Assembly (NCBI RefSeq): GCF_000250985.1
Contig: NW_013524646.1
Span: 186,001 to 250,000 of the forward strand
Reading direction: 5' to 3'
DNA length: 64,000 bases
Origin: Nematocida parisii ERTm1
Taxonomy: Eukaryota > Microsporidia
The notes under the pieces were generated by a model. It had not been told where the DNA came from. It searched no databases and was given only the letters and a program-made list of their open reading frames with translations. Shown here in pieces: positions 10,115 to 19,100 of this stretch. The translations under genes and the position numbers were made by a program. The first letter of the stretch is position 1, and each line of letters starts with the position of its first letter.

Positions 10115-11419
10115 CTATTTGGATAAGTAAGATATTCTAGTGGCAATCACAGGATGGTCCTGCGCATAGTACGTATATATTGTAGAGTGGAATAGAAGGC
10201 CTGTATTATCAACCACTAACTGATAAAGACCATTTGCCAAGGTTCTTCCAAATCCTAGTTTTTTTGCGTATAAGTCTGCATTTACTTCTGATAAAATGTA
10301 CAGGTTATTATAGAACATATTCGTTAACCCAGAGAATATGTACATATTTGCAAGTAATAAAAAAACAACAACAGAGAATTTAGAAACTCCTCTGTTCTCA
10401 TACTTTGGAGAAATAATGTGAAGAATACCTATCATCATACCACAGGATAGTCCAAGTCCTATCACAGATGCAAGCAATTTCTTTTCTGTACTGTAATCAT
10501 CTGCATGCCCTACTTCATGTGCAATGAATGAGATAAATTCATTCTTACCGTACTTAAGAAGATTTCCCATTACAAGAATATATTTAGAAGCCCCTGTCTT
10601 AACCAGTGCTGCATTCTCACTGGGTGTCTCTTGATCCCAGAATATTCTATCATCTAGTTTTAACCTAACTAATTCATTATATAATCCAGGGCCTAATTCC
10701 TTTGCTGGTATTTTTTCAAATCCCTCCAGGCCATCTGGTATTATAGAAGTACAGTTAGTTATAAAGATAAGTATAACAATTGAAACATACCCAGCAAATA
10801 TTAACCCACTTTTAGTCTTATTGTATACTGAGCTGAACAACCACATAAGGATAGGACATATTATAAGACACCTAATTATTTCTATAAGGGTAGCCATACA
10901 TAAATCCACAGAATTTCTAGATGATTTCACAATCCAGCTACCCAAAACACTTTTCATTCCCAGTGCCAGAAATGCCAGGCATATAAAATTATTATCCTGC
11001 ACTGACATGTGCGAAGAATTTATCTGCACAATCCCTTTAAATTTCCTTGTGTATCTCATTAGGTTTACTCGTATACCATGGGAGAAGAAAGATATAATTA
11101 TCATAAACTCAATTAATTTAGAGAATGTACTTTGTGCTCTACGCAGTGCCCACTTACCAGCCAATTTCCCCTGTGTTTTAAACACATTTATAACCTTTGT
11201 TGATAGGATTAGGTCCATTAAATATGGATTATTTTCAGGTAATTCTCTTTTTTTTAATGCCATCTGGCAGTACATTAGATAGAATATTTCACACAGCATG
11301 ATAATTATATGAAATAGGAACAGTGACAGCATAAAAACAATCAATCTACTGTTAAAGTACAGTTTATATGCTTTGTATGTATGTGTATTTTTTATCCTTT
11401 CTCCTAGTGTATTATTCAT
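10115..11419 (-). CDS. STE24: CAAX prenyl protease 1 (Ste24-type zinc metalloprotease)
   Basis: An ER or nuclear-envelope membrane metalloprotease that removes the last three residues of prenylated CAAX proteins. The 434-residue length matches fungal Ste24 (about 450). The zinc motif HEVGH is at residues 301-305, and a third ligand Glu about 73 residues later (Glu378 in LSEVNADLYAKKLGF), the usual spacing for M48 proteases. The ending AQDHPVIATRISYL matches the family's HPP-x-x-x-R-x-x-x-L tail. Several hydrophobic segments surround the catalytic site. Upstream are CACCCGATATAACCCGAA (11475-11492) and a palindrome-rich spacer. Confidence 0.93.
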   Translation of the reverse strand: MNNTLGERIKNTHTYKAYKLYFNSRLIVFMLSLFLFHIIIMLCEIFYLMYCQMALKKRELPENNPYLMDLILSTKVINVFKTQGKLAGKWALRRAQSTFSKLIEFMIIISFFSHGIRVNLMRYTRKFKGIVQINSSHMSVQDNNFICLAFLALGMKSVLGSWIVKSSRNSVDLCMATLIEIIRCLIICPILMWLFSSVYNKTKSGLIFAGYVSIVILIFITNCTSIIPDGLEGFEKIPAKELGPGLYNELVRLKLDDRIFWDQETPSENAALVKTGASKYILVMGNLLKYGKNEFISFIAHEVGHADDYSTEKKLLASVIGLGLSCGMMIGILHIISPKYENRGVSKFSVVVFLLLANMYIFSGLTNMFYNNLYILSEVNADLYAKKLGFGRTLANGLYQLVVDNTGLLFHSTIYTYYAQDHPVIATRISYLSK

Positions 11420-11754
11420 AAGAATAACAAACCTGAAATATTTAAATAATGTTTCAGAAATTCAGAATGTAAAACACCCGATATAACCCGAAGCATGGGG
11501 AGTGCATAGTACTAAATACACACTGTGTAATAAGTTATTATTATATAATACACAGTGTGTATTAAGTTTTATTATTATTATTTTATAGTATACAGTGTGT
11601 ATTAAGTTTTATTATTATTTTATATAAATTATTATTATTATATAGTATACAGTGTGCAATAAGTTATATAATATAGTATGCAGTGTGCAATAAGTTATAT
11701 TATTATAACCCGACATAACCCGAATATATTTATTATTTTTATTTTTATTTGGTA
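11420..11754. repeat. Spacer with repeated (A)CACAGTGTGTATTAAG palindromic units and paired TAACCCGA
   Basis: This divergent spacer between Ste24 and LSm1 contains at least five imperfect copies of a unit resembling ATACACAGTGTGTATTAAGTT or its shorter form (about 11517-11700), separated by TTATTATTA runs. The units are half-palindromes related to the TTATTACACA-N-TGTGTAATAA element elsewhere in the window. TAACCCGA occurs at 11484-11491, 11706-11713 and 11716-11723; the last two are exactly 10 bp apart. Confidence 0.75.
11706..11723 (+). repeat. TAACCCGA pair, 10 bp apart
   Basis: Exact octamers start at 11706 and 11716, 32 bp upstream of the LSm1 ATG. Confidence 0.85.
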
Positions 11755-12072
11755 ATGGACAGTCCTTCAACCGACTGTAAAGGAATAAGATTACTTGAAG
11801 AGTATTTAGATAAAGATATATTTGTGGTACTAAGGGATAATACGTACATTAAAGGCATTCTACGGTCATACGATCAATATTATAATATATTACTAGAAGA
11901 TATTACACAATACGTAATAAGTAATAATGAATATTTACTAACGGAGAGTGAGTCGGTTTTATTACGCGGTGAGAATATAATCCTACTGGGAGAGGGAACA
12001 TTCAATGAACAACCAGATATAACCCGATCTAACCCGAAATTCACAGATGATTTAAATTATATTACACTATAA
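11755..12072 (+). CDS. LSM1: LSm1-like Sm-fold protein
   Basis: LSm1 is the defining subunit of the cytoplasmic Lsm1-7 ring, which binds oligoadenylated mRNA and promotes decapping. The Sm1 motif is LDKDIFVVLRDNTYIKGILRSYDQYYNILLED and Sm2 is VLLRGENIILLGE. LRSYDQ and RGENI-LLGE are typical of LSm1. The open frame reaches back to a TTG; I use the ATG at 11755, giving 105 residues. The C-terminal tail is odd: the bases at 12020-12037 are two copies of TAACCCGA, 10 bp apart, read through as coding sequence (ITRSNPK). The stop is only 4 bp from the stop of the convergent small gene. Confidence 0.85.
   Translation: MDSPSTDCKGIRLLEEYLDKDIFVVLRDNTYIKGILRSYDQYYNILLEDITQYVISNNEYLLTESESVLLRGENIILLGEGTFNEQPDITRSNPKFTDDLNYITL
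12020..12037 (+). repeat. TAACCCGA pair inside the LSm1 coding end
   Basis: Exact octamers start at 12020 and 12030 within the C-terminal codons of LSm1. Confidence 0.85.
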
Positions 12073-12076
12073 GTAT

Positions 12077-12226
12077 TTATTTAAATAATTCTTTATGTAG
12101 TCCTTCTAATTGCCCTTCTATTTCTGAATCATATTCTGGTTTATTTGTAATTTCTGGCTTTATTGGTGAATTCTCTTCAAATGGGATATCGTACATGAGA
12201 AGTCTTGTGAATGCCTTCTTATCCAT
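12077..12226 (-). CDS. Small acidic protein of 49 residues
   Basis: I found this by translating the strand opposite LSm1. The product starts MDKKAFTRLLMYDIPFEE, is rich in Glu and Pro, and ends GLHKELFK. The ATG is preceded by ATTTTTTATATTT, the same T-rich leader seen at established genes in the window. The frame fits exactly between neighbouring genes (4 bp after LSm1, 56 bp before the next gene's stop), which argues for a real gene. No family recognised. It might be a short subunit of a complex, but nothing in the sequence shows this. Confidence 0.5.
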   Translation of the reverse strand: MDKKAFTRLLMYDIPFEENSPIKPEITNKPEYDSEIEGQLEGLHKELFK

Positions 12227-12282
12227 AAATATAAAAAATAAAATACACAAATACTCATAAGTCTTAATACTTATAAAACGGG

Positions 12283-12477
12283 TTAATTCGGGTTATAAGT
12301 TATTCTTTTATATATTTCAGAGAATCCTTCTAGTTCTTGCTTTATACTTTTAATAGATGCTTGCTCATCCCAACCCATCCCCCAATCTTCATCTGTATAC
12401 GAATTGATTGTAGTCATAACATTAGGAGTACTCTGTATAAAGTCGAATAAATCATTGAATGACTCAGTCGTATTCAT
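12283..12477 (-). CDS. Small acidic protein of 64 residues ending in TAACCCGAAT-encoded residues
   Basis: Function unknown. The product is acidic with two Trp (DEDWGMGWDEQ), predicted helical in its second half. The ATG follows AAAATATTTTATT, a usual start context here. The last codons and the stop (YNPN then TAA) are encoded by the minus-strand sequence TATAACCCGAATTAA, one of the dispersed TAACCCGA repeats, so the repeat sets the C-terminus. It lies just after the minisatellite on its 5' side. Length and position leave some doubt. Confidence 0.5.
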   Translation of the reverse strand: MNTTESFNDLFDFIQSTPNVMTTINSYTDEDWGMGWDEQASIKSIKQELEGFSEIYKRITYNPN

Positions 12478-13045
12478 AATAAAATATTTTATAATAAAAT
12501 AGACTAAATAGACTAATAGACTAATAGACTAACAGATGATTAATAGACTAATACAGTATACTAATAGACTAATAGACTAACAGATGATTAATAGACTAAT
12601 ACAGTATACTAATAGACTAATACAGTGCAGTATATTAATAGATGATTAATAGACTAATACAGTATACTAATAGACTAATACAGTGCAGTATACTAATAGA
12701 CTAATACAGTGCAGTATATTAATAGACTAATAGACTAACAGATGATTAATAGACTAATACAGTGCAGTATACTCATGTATATTATTCTTATTACTGTATA
12801 CTAATAGACTAATACATATATAATATACTCCTATTAATGTATACTATATATACTCCTGTATACTACTACACTAATACTTCTGTTATACTAATAGACTAAT
12901 ACTGTACATGACCCATACTCCTGCTACTCCTGTATACTACTACACTAATACTTCTGTTATACTAATAGACTAATACTGTACATGACCCATACTCCTGCTA
13001 CTCCTGTATACTACCCTATTACATATACTCTGATTATGCCATACA
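12478..13045. repeat. Minisatellite built on TATACTAATAGACTAATA
   Basis: The 12487-12830 part is an array of TAGACTAATA and ACAGTATACTAATAGACTAATA units with higher-order forms that include CAGATGATTAATAGACTAATA and CAGTGCAGTATACTAATAG. The 12843-13016 part carries a duplicated unit of about 73 bp (CTCCTGTATACTACTACACTAATAC and following). The same core motif recurs at about 25.1-25.4 kb. There is no coding frame. Confidence 0.9.
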
Positions 13046-14263
13046 TTAATCATATTTATATACATCTGGTATAGTATACGGAATAAGAGATACTTTATCT
13101 GAGAAATGCTCTGATAGTACTTTATCAAGTGGGTGATCCTTTGAGTTACCTTTACTGACTATAAATATGGACAGGTTTAATTTCTTAACTGACTGTATAT
13201 ACTTATCATAATCAACAGGAGATATCATAAATATATCTGTAAATGCATTACTACCTATAACACTAGATAATTGCATGAATTTACTCCTATAAGTATCTAT
13301 CCTACTGAATAATTCTATTACACACCTGAATAAGACAAGTGAACAGAAATAATTACACTCCGTGTAGAAGTAATTAGATACCTTATATAACATAAGGATA
13401 TCTTCTGATTTAATAAGGTATGATAATACATCTACTTCTAATCCTGACTGTGTTTTATACTCATTTGGTATGGTATTATGATACTCTTTAATGAACGTAT
13501 TAAACCCATGCTCATGTATTAAGTTAAAGTATGGGAGAGTGTCTGTTATGATACCTACTTCAACATCTCTTGATATATTTATATTATGCTTATTTAAGAA
13601 TGTACGTGTCCCTGGTGCACTGATTATTTCTATGTCATTTGATTTGAGTATTTCTACTTCATTATCCTTTGGTAGTATTAGGTTATCACCGATTAATTTC
13701 TTTGTTTTTAATGATTCTTGTAGGATTGGGTGGTTTAAGAACCCTTTCTGGGTTATTATTGCTTGTGATATAAAATAAAGCAGTCTTAAGTTATACCCGG
13801 TGTTACTCATCTCAATAAGTGACCAGCCCGTATAAAATGCATTGGGTAAGTCTTTTATCTGTAAGTATGCAAATATTATTACTTTTAGGATTGATTCTGT
13901 ATCTGATGGATCTGTGCTTAGTTTTACTGCTGTAGTATACTTATCTATGGATTCATTCACTTTGTTATTCCTGAGCAGATAATCACCGTATATTAAATAC
14001 GAAATGTGCGTATTATTATGTATATTAAGTACACTTAGTATATCTAATTCTGTTTTAGTTGTATCTAATAGAACTGTATACATATCTCGTATAACAGCAG
14101 GTGTATCTGGTTTATTTAGTACTTCTTTAACACCTACTGTATTATCCTCTGAAAGCATTCTTTCAATCTCTTCCCTGGTAGTATTCATAAAAATAAAAAG
14201 TACTGTGACTAACAGTACAAGAATGCATACACCAAGGAATAACCATAAATCAGCAACTAACAT
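13046..14263 (-). CDS. Membrane-anchored protein with TPR-like helices
   Basis: Function unknown. Starting at the ATG at 14263 (the longer frame begins with GTG) the protein has 405 residues. One strong hydrophobic segment (about residues 5-26, ADLWLFLGVCILVLLVTVLF) is followed by a helical body. Residues about 90-160 look like TPR repeats (YLIYGDYLLRNNKVNESIDKYTTAVKL). An N-terminal anchor followed by TPRs is the architecture of Tom70, the mitosomal import receptor kept by some microsporidia, so Tom70-like is one possibility, but the repeat signal is too weak to decide. The C-terminal half has no recognised domain. Confidence 0.7.
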   Translation of the reverse strand: MLVADLWLFLGVCILVLLVTVLFIFMNTTREEIERMLSEDNTVGVKEVLNKPDTPAVIRDMYTVLLDTTKTELDILSVLNIHNNTHISYLIYGDYLLRNNKVNESIDKYTTAVKLSTDPSDTESILKVIIFAYLQIKDLPNAFYTGWSLIEMSNTGYNLRLLYFISQAIITQKGFLNHPILQESLKTKKLIGDNLILPKDNEVEILKSNDIEIISAPGTRTFLNKHNINISRDVEVGIITDTLPYFNLIHEHGFNTFIKEYHNTIPNEYKTQSGLEVDVLSYLIKSEDILMLYKVSNYFYTECNYFCSLVLFRCVIELFSRIDTYRSKFMQLSSVIGSNAFTDIFMISPVDYDKYIQSVKKLNLSIFIVSKGNSKDHPLDKVLSEHFSDKVSLIPYTIPDVYKYD

Positions 14264-14617
14264 ATTATACACAGTATAAGTACTGTATAAGCATACCAGT
14301 AGTACAGTATAAGTACAGTATAAGTATGTTCAGATCTAATATACTGTAGTGTACTATTATATAAGTAGTATATGTGTCCGAGTTATATCTGTACTGTACT
14401 TGTACTATATTATACCCCTACTTTTACTTATACGGTTGTATTACTGGTATAATATTCAATTCTCATTGATATAATAGATTTATTAGCTTAAACCTTATTA
14501 GGTGTGTACTGCATATCGCTTATTTTATATTAATATGCATTCGGGTTATTTCGAAATTCTAATTAGTGCTATTACATCTTATACCAACAGAAATTCTGTG
14601 GTGGAGTAAATGATTCT
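14264..14617. repeat. Spacer with ACAGTATAAGT repeats
   Basis: The first 70 bp hold repeats of ACAGTATAAGTACAGTATAAG (about 14272-14330), then further GTACTATTATA/AAGTA patterns. TCGGGTTA occurs at 14541-14548. No gene. Confidence 0.65.
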
Positions 14618-15208
14618 TTAAGATAATGCTTTATCTATTTTATGGCGTACTCCCACTAACCTGCCTTCAAGTTCTCCCATAAGATCACTCTTTACAGTAC
14701 TTGTCTTTGATGTATCTTCTGTATTACTGCTTTTACTTGTATTATCACTCAGATTAGTAGAAAGTTTACTTGGGAGTATACCGCCCATGGGCATTGGTGG
14801 AGGTGGTGGTGGTAATGATGTGGTATGATCAGGTGTTTCTATTACAATGTTATTACATAATGGATTATTAACAATCTCTTCTGAACTAGGAGTACTTATA
14901 TGCTTAATAATTGGTTCTTGTATGGGTATGTCCTGCTCCGTATCTGTGTGTGGCACAGAAGTGTCTTTCTTATTACTATTCTCTTCTATTTCATTCGTAT
15001 TAGACGTATTCTCATTTACTTCTGTGTTATTACTCATTCTTATTGTTTCTATTACAGTAAGCCTGTCTTTAATAATACTTTCTAGTTCTATGAGCTTATT
15101 ATACTGTAATACTATTATGCACAGTGATATAACCGTAGGCACTAGAAGTATTAAATAACTCAGTTTATGTGTCATTGGTATCTTATCCGGCTTAATTAGA
15201 CTCACCAT
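14618..15208 (-). CDS. Membrane-anchored, disordered protein with a polyproline run
   Basis: Function unknown. The 196-residue protein has a hydrophobic segment near the N-terminus (about residues 16-36), then a disordered Asn/Thr/Ser/Glu-rich region, and a polyproline segment (LPPPPPPMPMGG, about residues 131-142). The last 30 residues look helical (GELEGRLVGVRHKIDKALS). Polyproline runs of this form bind profilin, EVH1 or SH3 domains in other proteins; that role here is inference. Another gene in the window has an SH3 domain (52301-52918). The ATG follows AAAAACATTTTTTTAAGA. Confidence 0.65.
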   Translation of the reverse strand: MVSLIKPDKIPMTHKLSYLILLVPTVISLCIIVLQYNKLIELESIIKDRLTVIETIRMSNNTEVNENTSNTNEIEENSNKKDTSVPHTDTEQDIPIQEPIIKHISTPSSEEIVNNPLCNNIVIETPDHTTSLPPPPPPMPMGGILPSKLSTNLSDNTSKSSNTEDTSKTSTVKSDLMGELEGRLVGVRHKIDKALS

Positions 15209-15653
15209 TCTTAAAAAAATGTTTTTATTCTTATCTATACCCCGATAGGGATAACCCGATATAACCCGAATTTATGGTATAAGTATATTACACTGATAAT
15301 ATTGCTAATAAGACTTATTATTATTAGATGTAACCCAAATCTATTTTATAATTAATATACACATATCATAACCCGAATTCTCTTTAAATTTCTCTTCTTT
15401 AGAAATTCTTTTTTATTTTTTTATTTTTATTTTCTATTTATAGTTTTAGTGCAATCCTTATTTTATTAGTTTAAAATTTAATAGTAATTGTGTTATAAGT
15501 TATACACAGATAGACTTACCATATAAGGAAATAATAAATATTTGGAGTATAAATAGAGAAATGAAAATTTAAAAAATTTATTAATCAAGAGACTTTAAGG
15601 CCAGAAAATAAATTAATTCCTCTGGCATATAAAATTTAAAATTTAACTGTTAA
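15209..15653. other. Divergent spacer with three TAACCCGA motifs
   Basis: This 445-bp AT-rich region holds TAACCCGA at 15252-15259 and 15262-15269 (10 bp apart) and at 15369-15376, plus the degenerate TAACCCAAAT near 15332. It lies between divergent genes and so presumably includes both promoters. No ORF. Confidence 0.65.
15252..15269 (+). repeat. TAACCCGA pair, 10 bp apart
   Basis: Exact octamers start at 15252 and 15262, upstream of the polyproline membrane protein gene. Confidence 0.85.
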
Positions 15654-15950
15654 ATGACAAATTCAGAAGCAATTAACCCAGAAGTACTACAAAATACAAT
15701 ATATACACAAGATGATAATCGGACCAATATAACAAATGAGTATCTAAAAAGGATTGTAAAAATAATTATTCTTATAATATTGGCAATTATAGCAATATAC
15801 GTTATACCCAAAAGAAGTGATGAATTAAGAATAGAAGAAAGACAACTAAGATTAGAAGAACAAATAAGAATAGATGATGAAAGATGCAGAGAGGACTTGA
15901 AAGAAGACAAAAGGCGCAGAGATGAAATAACCCAAAAATTACATGATTAA
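15654..15950 (+). CDS. Small membrane protein with charged coiled-coil tail
   Basis: Function unknown. The 98-residue protein has a polar N-terminus, a hydrophobic segment at about residues 34-51 (VKIIILIILAIIAIYVI), then a highly charged helix with heptad-like spacing (ERQLRLEEQIRIDDERCREDLKED). Its architecture (polar start, single membrane helix, charged coiled coil) is a shorter version of the two paralogues at 16328 and 19101, although I cannot align the sequences. Confidence 0.6.
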   Translation: MTNSEAINPEVLQNTIYTQDDNRTNITNEYLKRIVKIIILIILAIIAIYVIPKRSDELRIEERQLRLEEQIRIDDERCREDLKEDKRRRDEITQKLHD

Positions 15951-16327
15951 GCATATAATGCATACAGATGAACTCAAAGGCAGACTAAATATTTAAAAAT
16001 ATAACCCACATAAATACTCCTACAATTAAATTCAGTTTATTACTATAAGATATAAGTATAGAATGACTTAGTATACGTATACTTATATTATTCATTAATA
16101 TTCGGGGCATTACTGATTGAATTATCCCCTTGATACTCCTTATTTAAACAGGGGATGAGTGAAATTCGGGTTATATCGGGGTATACTTCTACATACTGAG
16201 TGGTTATATCGGGGTATAATACGTGTATAATTAATGAATTCATCAGAAAATCATTTAAATTTGATATAATTAATATTTATAACGATTTTTTAAAAGTATA
16301 AATATTGAAAATTTTTACAACCGTCAA
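15951..16327. other. Spacer including the start of a segmental duplication
   Basis: TCGGGTTA at 16166-16173 is followed by two TATATCGGGGTATA forms (about 16174 and 16206). From about 16223 the sequence is nearly identical to 18993-19100 and carries the common leader of the two paralogous genes. Confidence 0.7.
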
Positions 16328-17258
16328 ATGGTAAACACACAAACAGCAATACAAACAGCAATGAAAACCGTAACAGAAACAGCAACACAAGCAATAAATT
16401 TCATAAGAGAGAGTGTCTCTGAAATATCACTAGACGGTATTAAAGATATAATATACGCATCTACTGATGAGCAGATTGATTTAAGAAACAGATGTATACT
16501 AATCAGTATAGCAGCAATTACACTAATTATAGTCACATGTGTATACTGCATAATCAGAAACAAACTTAAAGCAGCAAAAGCAAGAAGACAAGCAGGACAA
16601 ACAGAAGCAGAGAGACAAGAAGAAAAAAGAAAAAAAGCAGATGCAAGAAGACAAGCACAAGCAAATGCAGCAGATACAATCGCAGAAGCACTTACACCAC
16701 AGATATTAATAGAAGCACAAGCACAGGCTGTCAAGCAAGTACAAGCAGAAGAAGAAAGAATACAAGCAGATGCAAGAAGACAAGCACATGCAAATGCAGC
16801 AGAAAGAAGACAAGCAGATGCAATAAAAAAACAAGAAGAAGAAAAAAGAATACAAGCAGAAGAAGCAAGAAAAAAACAAGAAGATGCAGATAAAATTGAA
16901 AAAGATAAAATAAGATATGAAAGGGGAAAAAAACAAGCAGAAGAAAGAAGAAGACAAAGAGAACAATTTAAATAAAAATTAATTATAACCCGACTAACAC
17001 CATCTTATATGAACATGACCAATTAATAACGATCGGGATCACAGGCAGACCAGGAACAGGTTAACTTATGACTATGTGATCTGAATAACCCGAATTTCGA
17101 GGGTCACTCATGGGGTATTAATGACTTATTCACTGGTCTACTATATGCGCATGTGTATTAATGGTGCATATTTAAAGTACTCCCGGAATATAATAAAGAA
17201 CCTTCTAGTAACTCATTATGCACTGATAATAAATCTATATTAATTATATTAATAATTG
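16223..17258. repeat. Segmental duplication, copy 1
   Basis: This segment matches 18993-20510: the leader, the start of the coding sequence, the segment after the stop (ACTAACACCATCTTATATG and following) and a trailing block ending in ATAAATCTATATTAATTATATTAATAA. The copies differ by in-frame expansions in the coding repeat and by a longer GATCGGGATC array in copy 2. Homology stops at about 17258, where a GC-richer LINE remnant begins. Confidence 0.85.
16328..16975 (+). CDS. Single-membrane-helix protein with Ala/Glu/Lys/Arg/Gln-rich coiled coil, paralogue 1
   Basis: Function unknown. This 215-residue product has a Thr/Ala-rich N-terminus, a hydrophobic segment at about residues 57-76 (CILISIAAITLIIVTCVYCI), then a continuous charged helix made of units such as ARRQAHANAAERRQADA and EEEKRIQAEEARKKQ. 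It resembles a TolA-like helical spacer in composition only. It is about 90% identical over shared parts to the gene at 19101, which has extra repeats. It sits in a segmental duplication. Confidence 0.75.
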   Translation: MVNTQTAIQTAMKTVTETATQAINFIRESVSEISLDGIKDIIYASTDEQIDLRNRCILISIAAITLIIVTCVYCIIRNKLKAAKARRQAGQTEAERQEEKRKKADARRQAQANAADTIAEALTPQILIEAQAQAVKQVQAEEERIQADARRQAHANAAERRQADAIKKQEEEKRIQAEEARKKQEDADKIEKDKIRYERGKKQAEERRRQREQFK

Positions 17259-17392
17259 ACGTGTCCCCGTTGCGGAAGCCGGTTGTAAGTAATGTAATAG
17301 TCAACTAGAGAAAGGAAATCTGAATATCCGAGTGTTCCTTTATTGAAATTCGGGTTATAGGGGTATTACTGATAGAATGATTCCCATAGTAA

Positions 17393-18161
17393 GTACGCTC
17401 GCGGCTGGAATACGGAATTATCCTGAGCAAGGGGAAGACGCGGTTGAAAAGATATGAAAGAGTCATGAACTCGTACCTAAGGAAAGCGGTAGGAGCCTAC
17501 CACAGGACGAGCCAGCTGAAGATGAGAGCAACAGCTCACACGGAAGACATGATCTATAGGACCCAACGCCTCTTTGAGGACTGGAGAATTAAGGTGATGA
17601 ATAGGCTGATACATGACAAGAGCTGCCTGATCTCTAGGACATGGAACTACTAGGAAAATCCACTCAGAGAATGGAGAGAAGTCACTAATAGGCTACGTAA
17701 ATCCCTGGACAGAATGGGAAAAAAAAGCAAAGACTAAAGAGCAAAGAGAACTATTGCCACAAGATTCTAAGAAGCATAGGGATGAAATATACTTCCCAGA
17801 AAGATGCTTGAAAGCACTGGGAATACAAAGAATTAAAAACCTAATTAAACCCATGTCTAAAGTCGGTCTATCTGGAGTCAGAATAAGAGCAATTAACAGA
17901 TGGATTATGGGATTATTGCCCGGAAAGCCAGGGCCCTGCAAATGCGGGATACACAAGCTTTCGCGGATTATGGATATGGTTAATTACCCATGGGTGCAAC
18001 AGAAAATACCCGGACTTTGCGATAAATACGCGAAGGGACATTATACGGAAAACTCCTCACTCGCCTTAAATGAGTGGGCAAAGAAGGTGGACTACGCTTT
18101 GGCCTTAACGGTAGGCCGGCCCAATTATTCAACCATACACAGGTTAGCACTAAAGCAATAG
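17393..18161 (+). pseudogene. Fragment of a non-LTR (LINE-type) retrotransposon ORF2, frameshifted
   Basis: Two overlapping open frames encode the part of a LINE reverse transcriptase that follows the polymerase domain. Frame 1 (17393-17653) reads LEYGIILSKGK...YLRKAVGAYHRTSQLKMRATAHTEDM, matching the post-RT region where LINE proteins carry an LEYG block and an LR-x-x-G-x-x-RT motif. Frame 2 (about 17650-18161) has NPWTEWEKK, a helical segment RIRAINRWIMGLLPGKPGPCKCG and then a His, resembling the C-terminal CxC zinc knuckle of LINEs. The frame change is near 17650. No reverse transcriptase catalytic YADD block is present, so it is truncated and broken. GC content is higher than in flanking DNA, a sign of foreign origin. 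Confidence 0.6.
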
Positions 18162-18716
18162 CCTGATAAAACTCGCGGCGGTGCAAGACATGATTGATAG
18201 CTATACTAGACGTCCAATAATATAGTGAAAGATAAAACCCAGCTGTAAATGGTCTGATGACTAGAGTAGAAACTTCCTGGATCTGGATGCTGAAAAGAAG
18301 GCACTTCTCTTAATTGCATGTAATCCTCCCTTGGGAGTGAAATGTAGTCCGTCTTATAAGGGCTGGATGGAAAGAAGAAAGAAAATGGAGAAAGAAGCTG
18401 CTAGCCCTTGTGAATAGTCCAGGGCAGTTTTAGTAACTGCTGGCTGGTACTTTTTGAATGGGATCCCGGTGATAGCGCACTTAACACCTGGAATAACCAT
18501 GGAAGTAGCCCATAATAACCAATTGTACTACGTGATTGTTTGATCCAAGAGAAAAGTCTATTTCTTGATTCTTTAATAATGGAATTAGTGGACCCCTGGA
18601 AGGTAGAAGGAACTTATTTAATTCTTTTAAAAGTCTGCTCATGTAGTAAAAATTAAATTTAAAGTGAAGAATTTAAAAATAAAAATAGAAATTTAAAAGA
18701 AATTCAATAAAAATAT

Positions 18717-18930
18717 ATTCTGACAAAAAAAGGACCAGATCTCTGAATCAGTGTATCAACTACTGACTAGCCACCTCGAGACATTCACATAATTTATGGG
18801 GAGACTCAGAAGAGCATTAACAGCTTACTTCAGCACCAGATCTAACACAGCTGTACTATTAATACTCCAAGTCTACACAGGCTTAGGCCGATTTCTAAAT
18901 AGAATAAACCCCCTTCTCCTTTCACTCTCT
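18717..18930 (+). repeat. 214-bp dispersed repeat, degenerate copy (inverted relative to 30111-30325)
   Basis: From ATTCTGACAAAA to CTCCTTTCACTCTCT this segment matches the reverse complement of 30111-30325 with a few substitutions and indels. In the 30-kb copy the stretch is an open frame; here it is broken by an in-frame TAA (CACATAATTT) and a one-base insertion (TATGGGGAG against TATGGAG). It is therefore a decayed copy. Confidence 0.8.
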
Positions 18931-19100
18931 TCTCTCTCTTGGCTACGTAGCAGGACGGCGGCGGCGTGACTCCCTGTGAGTACGTCAATCCATATGTGTA
19001 TAATTAATGAATTCATCAGAAAATCATTTAAATTTGATATAATTAATATTTATAACGGTTTTTTAAAAGTATAAATATTGAAAATTTTTACAACCGTCAA

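Larger units (their letters stand above)
17259..18992. mobile_element. Inserted retroelement-derived DNA between the two duplicated copies
   Basis: This segment lies exactly between the duplicated copies and is visibly richer in G+C than its surroundings. It contains a decayed LINE-type ORF (17393-18161), a non-coding part (18162-18716) that may be its 3' region, and a 214-bp stretch (18717-18930) repeated in reverse at 30111-30325. I see no terminal repeats or target-site duplication. The end at about 18992 is defined only by where duplication copy 2 begins. Confidence 0.6.

Noticed and set aside
11706-11723. TAACCCGA as an internal telomere
   Set aside because: Only one or two units occur at each place, in both orientations; no long array or chromosome end is seen, so it is kept only as one hypothesis.
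12487-13016. Regular repeats resembling a CRISPR array
   Set aside because: Units are contiguous or irregular with no unique spacers of constant length, and all neighbouring genes are eukaryotic.
18240-18600. GC-richer stretch as a structural RNA gene
   Set aside because: It directly follows the LINE ORF remnant and has no recognisable RNA core; a retroelement 3' region is simpler.
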